This document shows, in pieces, positions 39,130 through 50,790 of a stretch of DNA of 64,000 nucleotides. The translations under genes and the position numbers were made by a program. This DNA is from Chlorokybus atmophyticus (Eukaryota; Streptophyta; Chlorokybophyceae; Chlorokybales; Chlorokybaceae): assembly GCA_009103225.1 (NCBI GenBank), contig RHPI01001010.1, positions 153,240 through 217,239 of the forward strand, read 5' to 3'. Position 1 is the stretch's first letter. Each line of letters opens with the position of its first letter. Under the pieces are notes generated by a model. The model had not been told where the DNA came from. It searched no databases and saw only the letters and a list, made by a program, of their open reading frames with translations.

Positions 39130-39375
39130 TCTCACCTTGGCGGTGCCATTGGGGTAGACAGCGACGAGGTTGGCGTGGACGAGTGATCCCGTGATGAAGC
39201 GACAGTAGACGGGATCCCACACGAACGACTCCGGATACAGCGTGTCATAGTCGAAGTGTATCCGGCTTGGCACCTCACACCTCTTCTTGTTGCTACCGTT
39301 GTTGGCCTCTGCCAAACTCAAACACGCCAGCAGCGACGCCGCCAGCAACACCACCAGCGACAGGCGGGGCGACAT
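37619..39375 (-). CDS. Secreted SMP-30/strictosidine-synthase-like beta-propeller (one frameshift)
   Basis: Exon 1 (39136-39375) encodes a signal peptide (MSPRLSLVVLLAASLLACLS, cleavage probably after AEA) and YPESFVWDP, GSLVHANLVAVYPNG. Exon 2 (38901-38972) gives ELVADPEYANTGLPFPG. Exon 3 (about 38419-38819) holds blades with NDVVRDDGGNLYITDTLVGD and ANGIDIHPCGDYLLVGSYSP, typical of SMP-30/strictosidine-synthase-like six-bladed propellers. Exon 4 (37619-38025) gives GIDGITFRPDGSLVAHS, then must shift frame at a GGG run (37885-37887) to continue SEVVILRSDDQW to the stop. Exon 3 has no AG acceptor at the expected place; coding would resume at YDLKN. The enzymatic role is not predictable. These two flaws could be assembly errors or signs of decay. 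Confidence 0.7.
39073..39132. repeat. (CT)n microsatellite in intron 1 of the beta-propeller gene
   Basis: About 60 bp of CT repeat lie directly beside the splice donor of exon 1 (on the minus strand a GA run follows GTGAGAG). Confidence 0.95.
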
Positions 39376-42300
39376 CCTGACGACTGACGCTCACTACACC
39401 CGGGGAGGCAGTTTAGCTAGCGCCACAATTTGTTGCCGACAAAAGCCCTTCTGCTGCGGCGTCACGCACGCACGTACGCACACCCATGCATGGCTGCCGC
39501 ATCTTGCCTACTACTGTGCGGCGTAGTCTATGCTACAGGTTTTCAGTTTTCGAAATATACGTAGCCATTTTCAGTGCCTGCGGGTGTGGAGAGCTGTACC
39601 GGTGATGGGACAGCAGCATGAGGAAGAGGGTTGGACGCCTCCTTGCCGCTACAGTAGCCATTGATGGCCATACACGCAGCGAAGCTGGCCATCCATGGTG
39701 GTGGCTGGCTCATTCAGAGACCTCATCTAGAGACAGGTATGTTAGTGTCAAAGGTGGATGATTGACTACATGTAGGCCTAGGCCTGTATATGTCATAATG
39801 AATCGCAAGCGGGTTGCGTCGCTTTGGCCGCCACCACGCGCGCATGGCGAGGCGGAGGGGGGCATAGCGCATGCATTGGGGGACAGTAGGTTTCTTGATG
39901 GATGGATGGATTGCATCACCGGCCGGGCACATGTTTGTTTCGCACCTCTCGTCAGACTGACAGAGGGCGCGGTCTAGGCTGTGTGTGGATCTAGGACCTA
40001 GGGTAAATGTCCCATACTTAGGGACGTTTTCGGATTTTGTGTATAGCGGCCGCGTTGTTGATTTCCTGGCGGACATCTATTAGTTTTGTGTAGCTTAGGT
40101 ATTTCCTTACACAGCCATCATGTTTTGGTAAAATTTGGCCCAGTAATGGCATGCACGGCGCGCCAAAGTTGGGGTGTTAAGGGTGTCCGGTCCATAATGA
40201 ACTAGCCCTAAATTGGGACTCACAAGACGCGTCCTGAAGTTTGGTCGCGAATGGACGATCACCCTAGCGGATATCAACAAAATGCCCTCATATCCCCAAG
40301 TTGGGGGCGGTTCGCAAGTTGGGCACATTTACCCTACTCTAGCCCCCTTCGATGTGACTTTTTCCGGTCTCGACGTGTCTTCAGACTGATCCTCGGCACT
40401 CCAAAAGCATGTCGGCGGGTAATGGATACATGACTCTCGTCTACATTTTGTTTGGGGGGATCCAGACGAAAGGCAGGGTGCAGCCAAGTCTGAAACGGGT
40501 CCGGATCGTATGTGACTCGTCAATTATATAACTTCAATGAAGTCAATCCGACGTCACAGACAGTACCGGTATGCACCTTGAGCCGTTGCCATACTCCGGT
40601 CGGATGTAACTTATCGTGCCGGTGTAACTATTCGAATCTGTACACGAAAGGGCCAACTTGAAACAGGTGCCCAAGCCGTGTACCATTGCCGTTGGTCGGC
40701 CAAGTAGCGATGCATGTACCCACCGGTTAAAAGATGTAGCCTTTGCCTTCGTCGTAGGTTTGACACATGCGTCGGCGTATGACAGGGTGGAAGTGGCTCC
40801 GGATCACGAGGCTCCGCGCCGTCGACTCCAAGCGTCCCTCGACCGGATAGGCCTGGCAGCAAGATTACCGTACTGCTAGGAAAGATCCGAATTTTCAATA
40901 ACCCCAAAAGTTAAACCAGAGGTGATGCTCACCGCAATCTTGGTTGACGGTTCCCGTTAACGACGCCAGGGCAAACGAATGACAGTGCGGCTGCGACTGC
41001 GGGCTCTGCTTGGCTGGAGCGCACACGTTGTATCTAGCACGTTGAATCCGTTTCGACAGGTTAAGGCCGCATAAGGACATGCACCTGTGAACTACAGTAT
41101 AGCATTCATCGATGACAATCGAATGAGCACAGCCATGTGCACCGTGTGCATTTGGCGCCACCTGGATCTTCAGATTCTGATAACAACAATAATACCATAT
41201 TGCAGTCAAGGTGTATAATGAGCTTGAGTATAAGTTGTAAGAGATTTTTTCGTAGTATGTTCAGGCAATACATATCTTTAATCTGTATACATACAGTATG
41301 AACCCACTCACAACTGTACAATACCGTATTTGTTATGACCAAATCGTATACTAGTATGTACATCAATATATATAGTCATAAGGCATGAACGAATACATGA
41401 ATGCAATGCATGATATATTCGATAATTACAACCATGACATACCAGATTTGAGACGTTTTTTTATGAGCCCTAGACTGTACAAATAAGATGACATGTAGTT
41501 CGGTTCGCTTTTCGATTGAATAAGGCTGCTAATACCGTAATGTCAAGCAACGGCCAAGGTGTGAGAAAGCAGGTTGCGTGGCGCTTCAAATGACTGTGGA
41601 CTGGGAAAGGGACCTTAATTTTGCAGCAACTTTCAGTCTCGTGCACTTCTATCGATTAAGCTACTTTAATACCATAATGCTCAACGGCCGCGATGCACTA
41701 CGGGTCGCGTGACATCACGAGTGACTGTCCAATCTGTGGGGGCGGCATGGAAAGGCACCTTAATTACGCAGCGCATTTTCTATCAGTCATCACGACGCGC
41801 GTCACTCGTCACAACATGCGTCCGATCTCACGGCGCGACTTGCTATGCGCCGCGATATTTATGGGCTGGACGCTTGCGGTGAGCATAACAAACGAAGGGG
41901 TAATTTACTCGCGTTGAGCGGCGGTTTGTCGGATGTTCGTAAACCACTTTGCGCCGTCGAATGCATGAGAACCCCTTAATGGGCCTCTACAAGGCGTTTA
42001 TAGACCTTGTTAAGGGCCTGCATGACCGTTATAATGAAATTTCGCAGCGCCTCCGGCGCAAAAAAAGAAAGTACCTTGCGACGTGAACAAGAAGGTAAAC
42101 AAGTAAAAAGTGTTGGAACATTGATCCGAAATCATTGATCCAGGATCATTTTCTACAAACTACAGCAGAGGTGTAGGATTACGCGGCGCTAGCATTGCGA
42201 CAATCACGTGTAACGACCCAAGGTGTAAGTAATCACACCTTTGCAAATTGTGCACAAATTGCAATGCAAACTGGCCTACAAACCGCAACCGCATTACGGC

Positions 42301-42400
42301 CGTCATTGTCACGTTTGTCATTACAGTGTAAGCCGAGCAGCTTGTGCTCAAGGCACTTGACCAAGTGCGCCGCACACAGGTACGGATACAATACGCGATC
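39376..42400. other. Intergenic region, no gene recognised
   Basis: About 3 kb of unique-looking sequence with balanced to AT-leaning composition. No ORF resembles a protein family and no long repeat is seen. Confidence 0.45.
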
Positions 42401-42589
42401 GGAGTCGGAACCCCTTCGTCTACGGAGACGCCCGCGGAGACACCGGACGGCCGCCGCGCGGCCGGCGCCCCGCCGGCCCCGCGCGTCTCCGGTTAACCGA
42501 GGCGTCGGCGGTCGACGCGCACGCGCCGACGCTGACGCCATTAACGTCGGCGGCCACGCCCGTTGCAACGGAGCTGGGGCGGTGGTCTG

Positions 42590-42775
42590 GGCGGGCGGGA
42601 AGGCGGCGAGCTCCTTGCCGCCTCCGCCCGGCGAGCAGCGGAGAGAGGGCGGCGGAGGGCAGGGTGGTGTGGGCGAACCGGAAGGTGGCGAGCTTTTCGC
42701 CGCCTGCTCCCTGCAGGCAGCGGAGAGACGGCTGCGCTGGGCAGGGTGGTGTGGGCCGGGAGAGGGCGATGGGTG
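42590..42775. repeat. GC-rich tandem repeat, about two 90-100-bp units
   Basis: Two units share GGAAGG.GGCGAGCT, CGCCGCCT, GCAGCGGAGAGA and GGGCAGGGTGGTGTGGGC. They create spurious long ORFs on both strands (42195-42847) of low-complexity Arg/Pro/Gly. Confidence 0.75.
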
Positions 42776-42939
42776 ACTGGCGGTGAGTGGGGCGCGAGCG
42801 AAGCAGCTGCTTTGTCGTTTGTAGGTTAGGTTTTCATAAGAGTTCAATCGTTGGCTTGTTAGCAGTCGCTGCAGTTGCAGGGGGTGTTCTGTGCCTAGGC
42901 TTACTTATTTAATGAATGGCTTACAAGACTGCAAGAGTG

Positions 42940-43750
42940 TGTATAGAACTGGCTGACAGTTGCAGGGTTGTTGTGTGTGTAGGCATACACATACACGCAC
43001 ATTACATGTAGCAACTGTAAGAGTGTGACTGGCGAACAATTGCAGTGTTTGTTTTAAGTGTATGCGTGCACACGCATGCAAGCGTACACACACACACTAT
43101 ATGCACGCAGCAGCTGTACCAGTGTATGCGTGTGTACTTGACTGACGCACACTGCATGCAGCAACTGTAAGAGTGTGTGATTGCAGTGTTTGTTTTAAGT
43201 GTATGCGTGCACACGCATGCAAGCGTACACACGCACAGTATATGCACGCAGCAGCTGTACCACTGTATGCGTGTGTCCTTGACTGCGCACGAACACTGCA
43301 TGCAGCATCTTTAAGAGTGTGTGACTGGGGAACAATTGCAGTGTTTGTTATAAGTGTAGGCGTGCACAAGCATGCATGCGTACACTCACACACACAATGC
43401 ACGCAGCAGCTGAACCGGTGTACTCGTGTGTACTTGACTTGTACTTGACTGGCAATAGTTGCAGGGTTTGTTGTATGTGTAGGCGTGCACATGCACGCGC
43501 ACACACACGCACAGTGCACGCAGCAGCTGTACAAGTCTAAGGGTGTACATGACTGGCAATAGTTGCAGGGTTTGTTGTATGTGTAGGCACATGCTTGTTT
43601 TGTTCAAGCATAGGCGTGCACATGCACGCGCACACATACGCACAATGCACGCAGCAGCTGTACAAGTCTAAGTGTGTACATGACGGGCGACAGTTGCAGG
43701 GTTTGTTGTATGTGTAGGCACACGCATGCAATCACATCCACGCACGCACA
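42940..43750. repeat. Minisatellite, ~115-150-bp units
   Basis: At least six copies of a unit are built from GCACGCAGCAGCTG, a TGTGTACTTGACTGG-like block, AGTTGCAGGGTTTGTTGTATG (or a GTGTTTGTTTTAAGTG variant) and a CA-rich block. Copies around 43400, 43510 and 43640 are the most alike. The recurrent Cys/His/Val ORFs here are repeat artefacts. Confidence 0.85.
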
Positions 43751-43759
43751 CAGCATGCC

Positions 43760-45846
43760 ACACACATTCATGCGTACATCAGCAGGCACCAAGGGGTGCT
43801 GTGGACGTGCACACGCACACGTGAGACATTGGTGGGAATGGGTGGGTGTTATTTATTGTGTGGGCTGGGTTGGCAACGGTGCAATGTGCATGTGTGGGCT
43901 TGCTTAGCACTCGCTCATTGCTGCCATGCTGCCTGTTTGTGGTGTGACACGTATGCTATGCTGTGCATACATTGCTGACATGCCCGATACATGTACTCTG
44001 TCTACACACACAAAGTGCACGCAGCAGCTGTGACGCCTGCCACTCACATCGGGTAAGCAGCAGACTTCAAGACTGAACAGCAGCACTTACGAAAGTGCTG
44101 CACACAACCACACCCCACACGGGATGGAGGAGGGCCCCTTAAACAATCAGGCTAGGCACCCCACACACAGGAGTAGAGTCCCAAAGGTCTGATGCCTCAA
44201 CACACGTTGAGCCAGCCTTATATACTCTCACTGCTGCCCTCCCGACCCAGCACAGCAACGGCTGAGGCTTGCTTGCCTCATCACTGCTGCATTGACCATA
44301 CTCTTGTGTAAGGATGTCCATCCATCCTTACACCTCGGGACCTGCTCCATGGCAGCCTCAAGCATGCGTGACAATGTCACATTGATGTGACCATGTCACA
44401 TCGGCACCGAGCAGCTCTGTGCAAGCCCACTCATGCCTTGTGTAGTTCATCATACCCAAGGCCACATGGGCTCAAGGGTAGGCTGTACTGCATGAACGAA
44501 CTCCACAAGCAGTACACATGCTTATGAAGCCAAATCATCACACAGCCTGACTTACTACCATAAGTAAGTATTTCAGGGTGATACGCCCTGCCCTGTAGGC
44601 GTGACAGCAGCTTCAAGAGTGGGTCAATGACTGGCGTCAAGGTTTTTGCATGTGCAACTCTTGTGTATTATGTATACACATGCGTGCAGGTGAGTATTAC
44701 TATGCTTGCTTGCATGACCAATGGGGTGGTAGTCATAGTGTAGGTGGTAGTCATTGTCACGCCCAAGAGGCAAGGCTTGACTCGTTCTCATGTACTGCCT
44801 GCTATAGCATAGCTTGACAGTTGGTTGCAGAGCTCATTCCATGTGTGAGTACAATGCATAGTGGATTGTGGTTTGCAACTAGTCTGTGAGCCCAAGGATC
44901 TTAAGCAAGGAATTGGTCAAGTGCTGAGCAGCCAGCACAGGGCCATTCAGTACGCAGTCACATGATGTGATGTGACATGCTCTGTTGCCTCATGTGAGGA
45001 CAACCCCGCGTTGGTATCATCCGCATAAGGGTGCTCTGCTAAGACAAGCAGACACTGATCAGTCAAGTGATGTGCTTGACTTGTAGTGCTATAGCCTAAG
45101 GTGACGGACCACATGGCTAAGGTCAGCACGTGTGGAGGAGAGGGCACTTAGCTAGCTGGCTGATAAGGTGCACCTCTGCTGCCAATATGTGGCCAAGTGG
45201 AAGGCAGCAGATAGGGGTATATAAGGAGGATGCTGGCATTGTCCGGACATCACTAGTTGGGGGTTTCTTATGCCCACTACTGTGTGAGGGGTGCTTGGCG
45301 GTAGCTGTTCAAGGGGCCTTCCAGTGCTCTATGTTGGCTAGGCTGTGAGTTGTATGGTGTGAGGAGCGGAGCGAGGAGGTCTGCCTGCAACACGGGTTTG
45401 CCTTTTAAGAGCCTGCCCTGAAGAGGAGGACTTAGGCTTCCCCTGCTGTAACGGTTCTGCTTAGAGACTGAGTAGAGCTGTATTGCATACACTGTGGCAT
45501 GACTGATAGTGTTTGCATATGTATGCTAGTGCTCAGTTGTATTGGTTAGCTAAGTTGTTTGAAGTAGAACTGGCCCTGGGTGGTCAGCCTTGCAGTCATA
45601 GTGTAGGTGGTAGCTGAGTAACTAGATTAGTGAAGCCCGGTGGTAAGTAGTACTTGCTGCTGTTGGCATGCTGTGCGTTCATTACTTGAATGTAACATGC
45701 ATGGACATACGCACCTCATTTCATGTACATTGTGGCACATGTATCTACACAGCCAGCCAGCACTAATTCCCGCCCACTTCACTTACAGGTACACTACCTA
45801 GACTTCAAGCATGGCTATCAAGGTGCTTATGTATACACACATGTAC
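43760..45846. other. Intergenic region, no gene recognised
   Basis: No coding signature. A hairpin occurs at 44306-44333 (GTGTAAGGATG, six bases, CATCCTTACAC). The 5'-GTAGGTGGTAG-3' word recurs at 44742 and 45605. Confidence 0.45.
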
Positions 45847-45850
45847 ATGC

Positions 45851-46300
45851 TCAACTCTTAACGCAATCAAGGCATGCCTCCTCTGCTCCTGCATCGTCAT
45901 AAAAAGCTTTACGCTTGCCGGAGCGTTGCGCGCGCAGCTTATCACAAAGCTGTGTGATCGTCATTGCTTTTCCTCGACGGTGTTGTGCGGTGTCATTCCT
46001 GTGAGCATCAAGTCGCATTACTGCATCCTCTTCAGATATGTCAAAGTCTTTGGCCGTCCTCATTACATGCTGATAGATGATGTTGCGCTTGTCGAAAAGC
46101 TTCGCCATGGCGCGGTCTCCTTGCCGCCAGGCTGTCTCATGCAATTGCATAAGCTCTCAAACTGCTGGTCCACCATCCAAGCCGGATGTGTATTCGGTCC
46201 AGATGTCCACCACAGTCGACAACTCCTTTTGCAACTGATATTTTGGCGGAATGCCGCGTGCGTTCGACTTAGCCTGAGGGAGTGGTTGCGACGTCGATGC
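45851..46300 (-). pseudogene. GCR1_C-type DNA-binding domain at the Crypton C-terminus, with an in-frame stop
   Basis: Residues STVVDIWTEYTSGLDGGPAV, then a TGA (46157-46159 on the plus strand), then ELMQLHETAWRQGDRAMAKL, RNIIYQHVMRTAKDFDISEE and MTITQLCDKLRAQ match the WxEW..GL..-W+-...F..R+.IY..I pattern of the yeast Gcr1 C-terminal family, which occurs at the end of many Crypton recombinases. The reading frame is the same on both sides of the TGA, so one base change (for example CGA to TGA) explains it. The domain is expected to bind element or target DNA. Confidence 0.75.
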
Positions 46301-46559
46301 ACGATGTGTATCTCTGGCAGATGCTGCAGAGCGTACGTTATTGCCTGCTGAGCTGTCCGCTCCGAAGTGCACTCCCTGTTGTGCAAATCTTTCACACATG
46401 CAGCGCTCCATGCGAGTGAGTCTCACATCCACAGACGCCTCGAAAGCAATTAGCATCTGCTGCTGCGCTGTCACGTGGTCCATTACCATCTGCAGTAGCC
46501 GCTCTTGCTGTCGCATGATGACGGCAATCTTCACAACACTCAATATTAACATGTATTTA

Positions 46560-46829
46560 ATTATACAGGCTGTTTATTGAAATGAGTTTGACACATTACA
46601 TTACATGCTCAAAATAACATACCCGCTCAGGCAGTGTGTTGTACTGTGGGTTTGGCGCATCCATTGACTGATCGTGAGCAACACATACTTGTGCGGCCAA
46701 AGCCTCAAACTCAGGAGTCTGGAACATAGAGTGTGCACATACGCTCAGAGCGACAAATCCGCACTGCTGCACATCGCCCCGCGTCAACGTTATGTCACGG
46801 CGCATAACAGCTACATCCTGAGTGATCAA
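46560..46829 (-). CDS. Linker segment of the Crypton-like gene
   Basis: An open segment encodes TLTRGDVQQCGFVALSVCAH and EFEALAAQVCVAHDQSMDAP, between the recombinase catalytic part (46950-47290) and the coiled-coil/GCR1_C part (46160-46552, MRQQERLLQMVMDHVTAQQQ). It probably joins them as an exon. No known domain is recognised. Confidence 0.45.
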
Positions 46830-48907
46830 TACAACAAGTTATGCATTGTTCACATATGGGCATCAAAAATTTGCATTACCCCATAACGTCAAGCATGTTT
46901 CTGAGCAATGACGTCACGCATGTAATCGAGGAACTCGCAGTGCTTGTAAGCGGCATGATCGGTCTGACCAGACGCTCGCTCTCTTTGGCAATACACGCTT
47001 GTTATTAAACAAATGAATAAATAATACAACAACATACACAAACAAACACATCATGTCTGCTCCTACCGCGCGTATCGCCTCCATAGCCTCATCAAGCCAT
47101 GGGAAAATCTCACGCCGTAGTGTATGCGGTAGTGAAAATCGGGAGCGCGCCAGAATGTATTTCGATGACAGTTGCTCACCACCGTGCCCGGCTATCACAG
47201 CGCAAGTAGCCACGTCCAACTTGGTGATGTACGACAATGAAAAGTGCTCATTGTTCCATCTTCCATTCTGCCTAATCCCTTGCTCTGTAGCGCTGCATAG
47301 CATAAGTATATAAGTTTACATGCTAGCGCAGCCATTCACCATTGAAGCAACAACGCATGTAAGACTTACCCTGCATTTATAGCTTGCTGCGATGACTCCT
47401 TTCGCGAAGCATGTACCTTCTGCCTCTCGCGCACAATATCGCACTCTTTAAACGCCTCACAAGCGTTAATGTACTGCTGCTTGTATGACAGGTGCTTGCT
47501 GGGGTCTTCTCCTGGAAACAGTGGTTCTGCATACCTGTTGAAATGATCACAAGTGTGTTGACTGAATCATATACGTTGCATCTATAACTTAGTCATATAA
47601 CTCGATCATATACGTTGCATTTATAGTGAGTTATAGCTATAACTCACGAGCAGCATTGACAGACTTTACACACTAACCAAGCTGCTCGTATTGAGAAGTC
47701 TGGCGGTGGGCGCTCCTGCAAGTGATACTTATGGAAGAGGTGCATCGCCATTGCGTTCTGCCAGCACGCTACTGGGTTCCAATGCCCAAGCCCGCCAAAG
47801 TACTCAACTCCACCATTCCGTTGAACGAACATATTTGTGGTTAACTTATGTGGTATCGCATGCATGCCACATTAAACTCTTATTAAATCAAGCCGTGCGC
47901 ATGCAACATATGTACCTTGTTCATCTTGCCGTTTCGAGACACAAAGCACAGGATGACGCCTTGATCCGGGCCTAAAAAGGTCTTGTCGGGCTTGTAGATG
48001 AAAAGATCGCAGATCTCTACAGCGCGAGAAACATCTCCACGCGTGAGACACACGTGCCGTAAACACAAATCAAGCCTAGAGTGCATACACAAAATGTTGA
48101 ACAATAAACATAATGCGAACACAAGCATCTGACTACTGTACATACCGTGCTCTGAGTGCTGCTGCCTGTTTTCCTGCGTTCCCTGATCGCAGCGCCTTTT
48201 GCAACCAATACTCGCTCATCCGTCGATAATCATCTGCAGTGTACAACTCCGCACCTGTGCCGGCCAACCGATCGCGGAACTCACTGTTATAACAATCAAT
48301 CATAATGCATAAGGTAAATAAATAAGAAGTTGTGCAATGAAACATACTTGGACTGCAATATGTGTAATACACACACATGCTCGAAGTGTAGTACATGCAT
48401 GCAGTGCTTACGCTTTTGCTTTGCTGGAGATGTTTCGTTTGGCTACATTTAAGATAAGCTGCACCGCTTGCTTCTTTCGCAAGTCTTCAGGAAGACAGTC
48501 ATCTACAACACTTTGATCTTTCAAAGCATCCTGCAAGCCCTTCACATCATTCTCCAAAGTGCTCCAAGACTGGTCTTGTTTAGAGATTAGAAACTCTAAC
48601 GCGCGATCAATGGTTACGCGCGTTAGTAGGCCATGCTCTGTGCACCAACCCTGCAAACATGTACATGCACACTTCAGTCAGCATGCCATCATGTCGTCAC
48701 ACATTATGTTGATGCTCCAAGACACTTAGGCCTCATACCTCATAAGCCTTCACAGCGCGTATATAGGCAGCTCTTGTGAACGATGGTCGAGCTGCTTGCT
48801 TGGCCGATAAGAGATTCGACACTGTTCGTCTGTGAAACGGCGCCTGCTGCATATCATCATCATCAAAGCCTTCGTTGTCCATTGTGGCTTGACGGGCGTT
48901 CCTGCCC

Positions 48908-49345
48908 ACACCTCATTGAGTTGCCACAGCAAGACACAACAGCAACAACAACCACCAGCACTTGTGCTGGTCGTTGTTGTTGTTGCCACAGCAAGACACA
49001 ACAACAACCACAACAACCACAACAGCAACAACAACAACCAGCACAAGGGCTGGTTGTTGTTGTTGCCACAGCAAGACACACCAACAACAATAACAACCGC
49101 AACAACAACAACCAGCCCTTGTGCTGGTTGTTGTTGTTGTTGCCACAGCAAGACACAGCGACAACAACAACAACAACAGCGACAACAACCACCAGCACTT
49201 GTGCTGGTCGTTGTTATTGTTGCCACAGCAAGACACAACAACAACAACAAGCGCTAAGTGTTGCAACAAATGCTGGTTGTTGTTGTTGTTGCCACAGCAA
49301 GACACAACAACAACAACAAGAGCTTGTGCGTGTTGTTGTGGTTGT
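48908..49345. repeat. Minisatellite with internal palindromes and CAA/GTT runs
   Basis: About six units, 63-80 bp apart, each start TTGCCACAGCAAGACAC, run through (CAA)n, a palindromic core (ACCAGCACTTGTGCTGGT or a variant), then (GTT)n. Unit starts are near 48921, 48984, 49060, 49139, 49220 and 49288. The array abuts the 5' end of the Crypton-like gene. Confidence 0.9.
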
Positions 49346-49637
49346 GGCAACACTTAGCAAGCAACAGTAATAACATGGACGACATATGCTTACAGGGTTG
49401 ATGTCGCTGTGTGATGTCGCTGTGAATCCTTGCTTTGCTGCCGTGAGCTACACCTGCTCCTGATATGCCGCACCTGCATGTACGCGTGTAAGCGCGCGTA
49501 TTGCAAAGACAGAGTGATAGAGCATGTGCATGCTCATGCGTGCGTGTATGTATGGCCAAGTGTGTGCTTTGTGTGCGTTGGTGCAACGATTTCCCCTCCC
49601 CACCCGCTTACGCACTGGAGCCACCGCTCTACGCACA

Positions 49638-49674
49638 CATCCTTACGCACAGCAGCCTGCTGTGCGTAAGGATG
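49638..49674. repeat. 18-bp perfect hairpin
   Basis: CATCCTTACGCACAGCAG, one base (C), then its exact reverse complement. It is flanked by further inverted words (GGAGCCA / TGGCTCC). Confidence 0.9.
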
Positions 49675-49833
49675 GCTCCACCGCCGCTTGGTGCTTTGAG
49701 CCGTGCATTGCAAGCGCAAGCAGCGCCTGCACCCTTAAATTATCTAATCCATGAGAGCACTGACCCCTTTTCCCACTCCTTCAAGCTACTTTTAGCGCCG
49801 CCGCCGCCGCCAATGCCAACCTGACGCTCACTG

Positions 49834-49859
49834 CTAAGCGTTACTCTCGTAACGCTTAG
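49834..49859. repeat. 11-bp perfect hairpin
   Basis: CTAAGCGTTAC, loop TCTC, GTAACGCTTAG. Confidence 0.9.
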
Positions 49860-50790
49860 GCTGGGGGAAGAGGAGAAAACTTAATACCTAATCACTACTT
49901 GGTTATGTACATATAACGTACCTAACCTAAATGACTGGCGGAGACATAATTGTCTACACACACAGCCGGCACACTGTCATGCCTATCGCCCGGGCATGCC
50001 AGTCGTCATCGGGTATGCCCACAGCGAGACCCTCGCCCGACATAGCAGCATGGCGACCCGCGCGCGTCACTGACCAGTAGCTAGGTCATGTCTCTAGAGT
50101 AGCTCATGACCATAGCCTACATAGGCACCGCGCATAGCTGTTCAGTTGTGAGTTCAATTATAAGTTGGGTTCTATATCGAGTGGGGATTTCTTGTCGAAA
50201 TAGCCTCGATATGACCGTTAGCTTATGTTCTGGACAGTCATGAGTTGACTTGTATAAGTAGGCACAGTGTTCACCGGATCAGCTGGTGACACTGTAAGTG
50301 AGAAAGCTAAGAGCTTGTGAAGCGACTTGAGCTACGAAACACGCCGTCCCGGTTCCCCAGAATCCCCTCACCGTGTGAGAGCCTGTGCATGTTCTTGTGC
50401 ACTGTGCTTGTCCTTGTTGTGAGCTTGGTGTACTTGGTCGCGGGGTGCTTGTTGGCATCAGTCAGGGCATAGCATCCACGTGTTGCTTGCTCATTCACCT
50501 CACTTAACAGTGTAATTTCTCTTCCACTCATGCAAAGAACTGTGTAAACAGCGCTACCTATAGTAGTGGCTTGTTGACTTACAGTGTCACCCTCTTTGCT
50601 CAAGTGAGTGTAGTTGCAGGCTGCACATCAGCATCACAATCTGTAGTTGTACACATCGCAGTGCATCGTTGTCACCGTCATTGCATAGCGCGCACAAGCG
50701 CTAGTGTGTTGGGTGATAACAGCATTGGAGATCCCATTGTAGAGCACAAACACTCTACCCTTCATCCACTTTTACCATCGCATCAGCTGT

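Larger units (their letters stand above)
45851..48900 (-). mobile_element. Crypton-like tyrosine-recombinase transposon gene
   Basis: A minus-strand, intron-containing gene whose segments line up in order with the tyrosine recombinase of Crypton DNA transposons. N-terminal core-binding part: 48741-48890 (FHRRTVSNLLSAKQ, RPSFTRAAYIRAVKAYE) and 48418-48656 (WCTEHGLLTRVTIDRALEFL). Then 48160-48300 (ELYTADDYRRMSEYWLQKAL), 47900-48070 (RGDVSRAVEICDLF, GPDQGVILCFVSRNGKMN), 47660-47866 (VQRNGGVEYFGGLGHWNPVA, AMAMHLFHKYHLQERPPPDF) and 47368-47540 (PLFPGEDPSKHLSYKQQYIN, then KVHASRKESSQQA, the K-x-H-x-x-R motif). Next 46950-47290 (IRQNGRWNNEHFSLSYITKL, candidate Tyr nucleophile; FPWLDEAMEAIRA). The end, 45851-46300, is a GCR1_C-type domain. 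Exon edges are approximate. Family assignment is from motif order; mobility is inferred. Confidence 0.75.
49346..50566. other. Region between minisatellite and retrotransposon
   Basis: No coding signature. Two strong hairpins occur: 49638-49674 (18-bp arms, 1-base loop) and 49834-49859 (11-bp arms CTAAGCGTTAC, 4-base loop). Confidence 0.5.

Noticed and set aside
42195-42847. 193-204-aa ORFs on both strands
   Set aside because: Low-complexity Arg/Pro/Gly over a GC-rich tandem repeat; no domain and no codon signal favouring one strand.
45926-46351. Plus-strand 141-aa ORF
   Set aside because: Shadow of the minus-strand Crypton GCR1_C region, which has clear family motifs.
48908-49345. CRISPR-like array
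   Set aside because: The units are degenerate minisatellite repeats with no unique spacers, in a eukaryotic genome.
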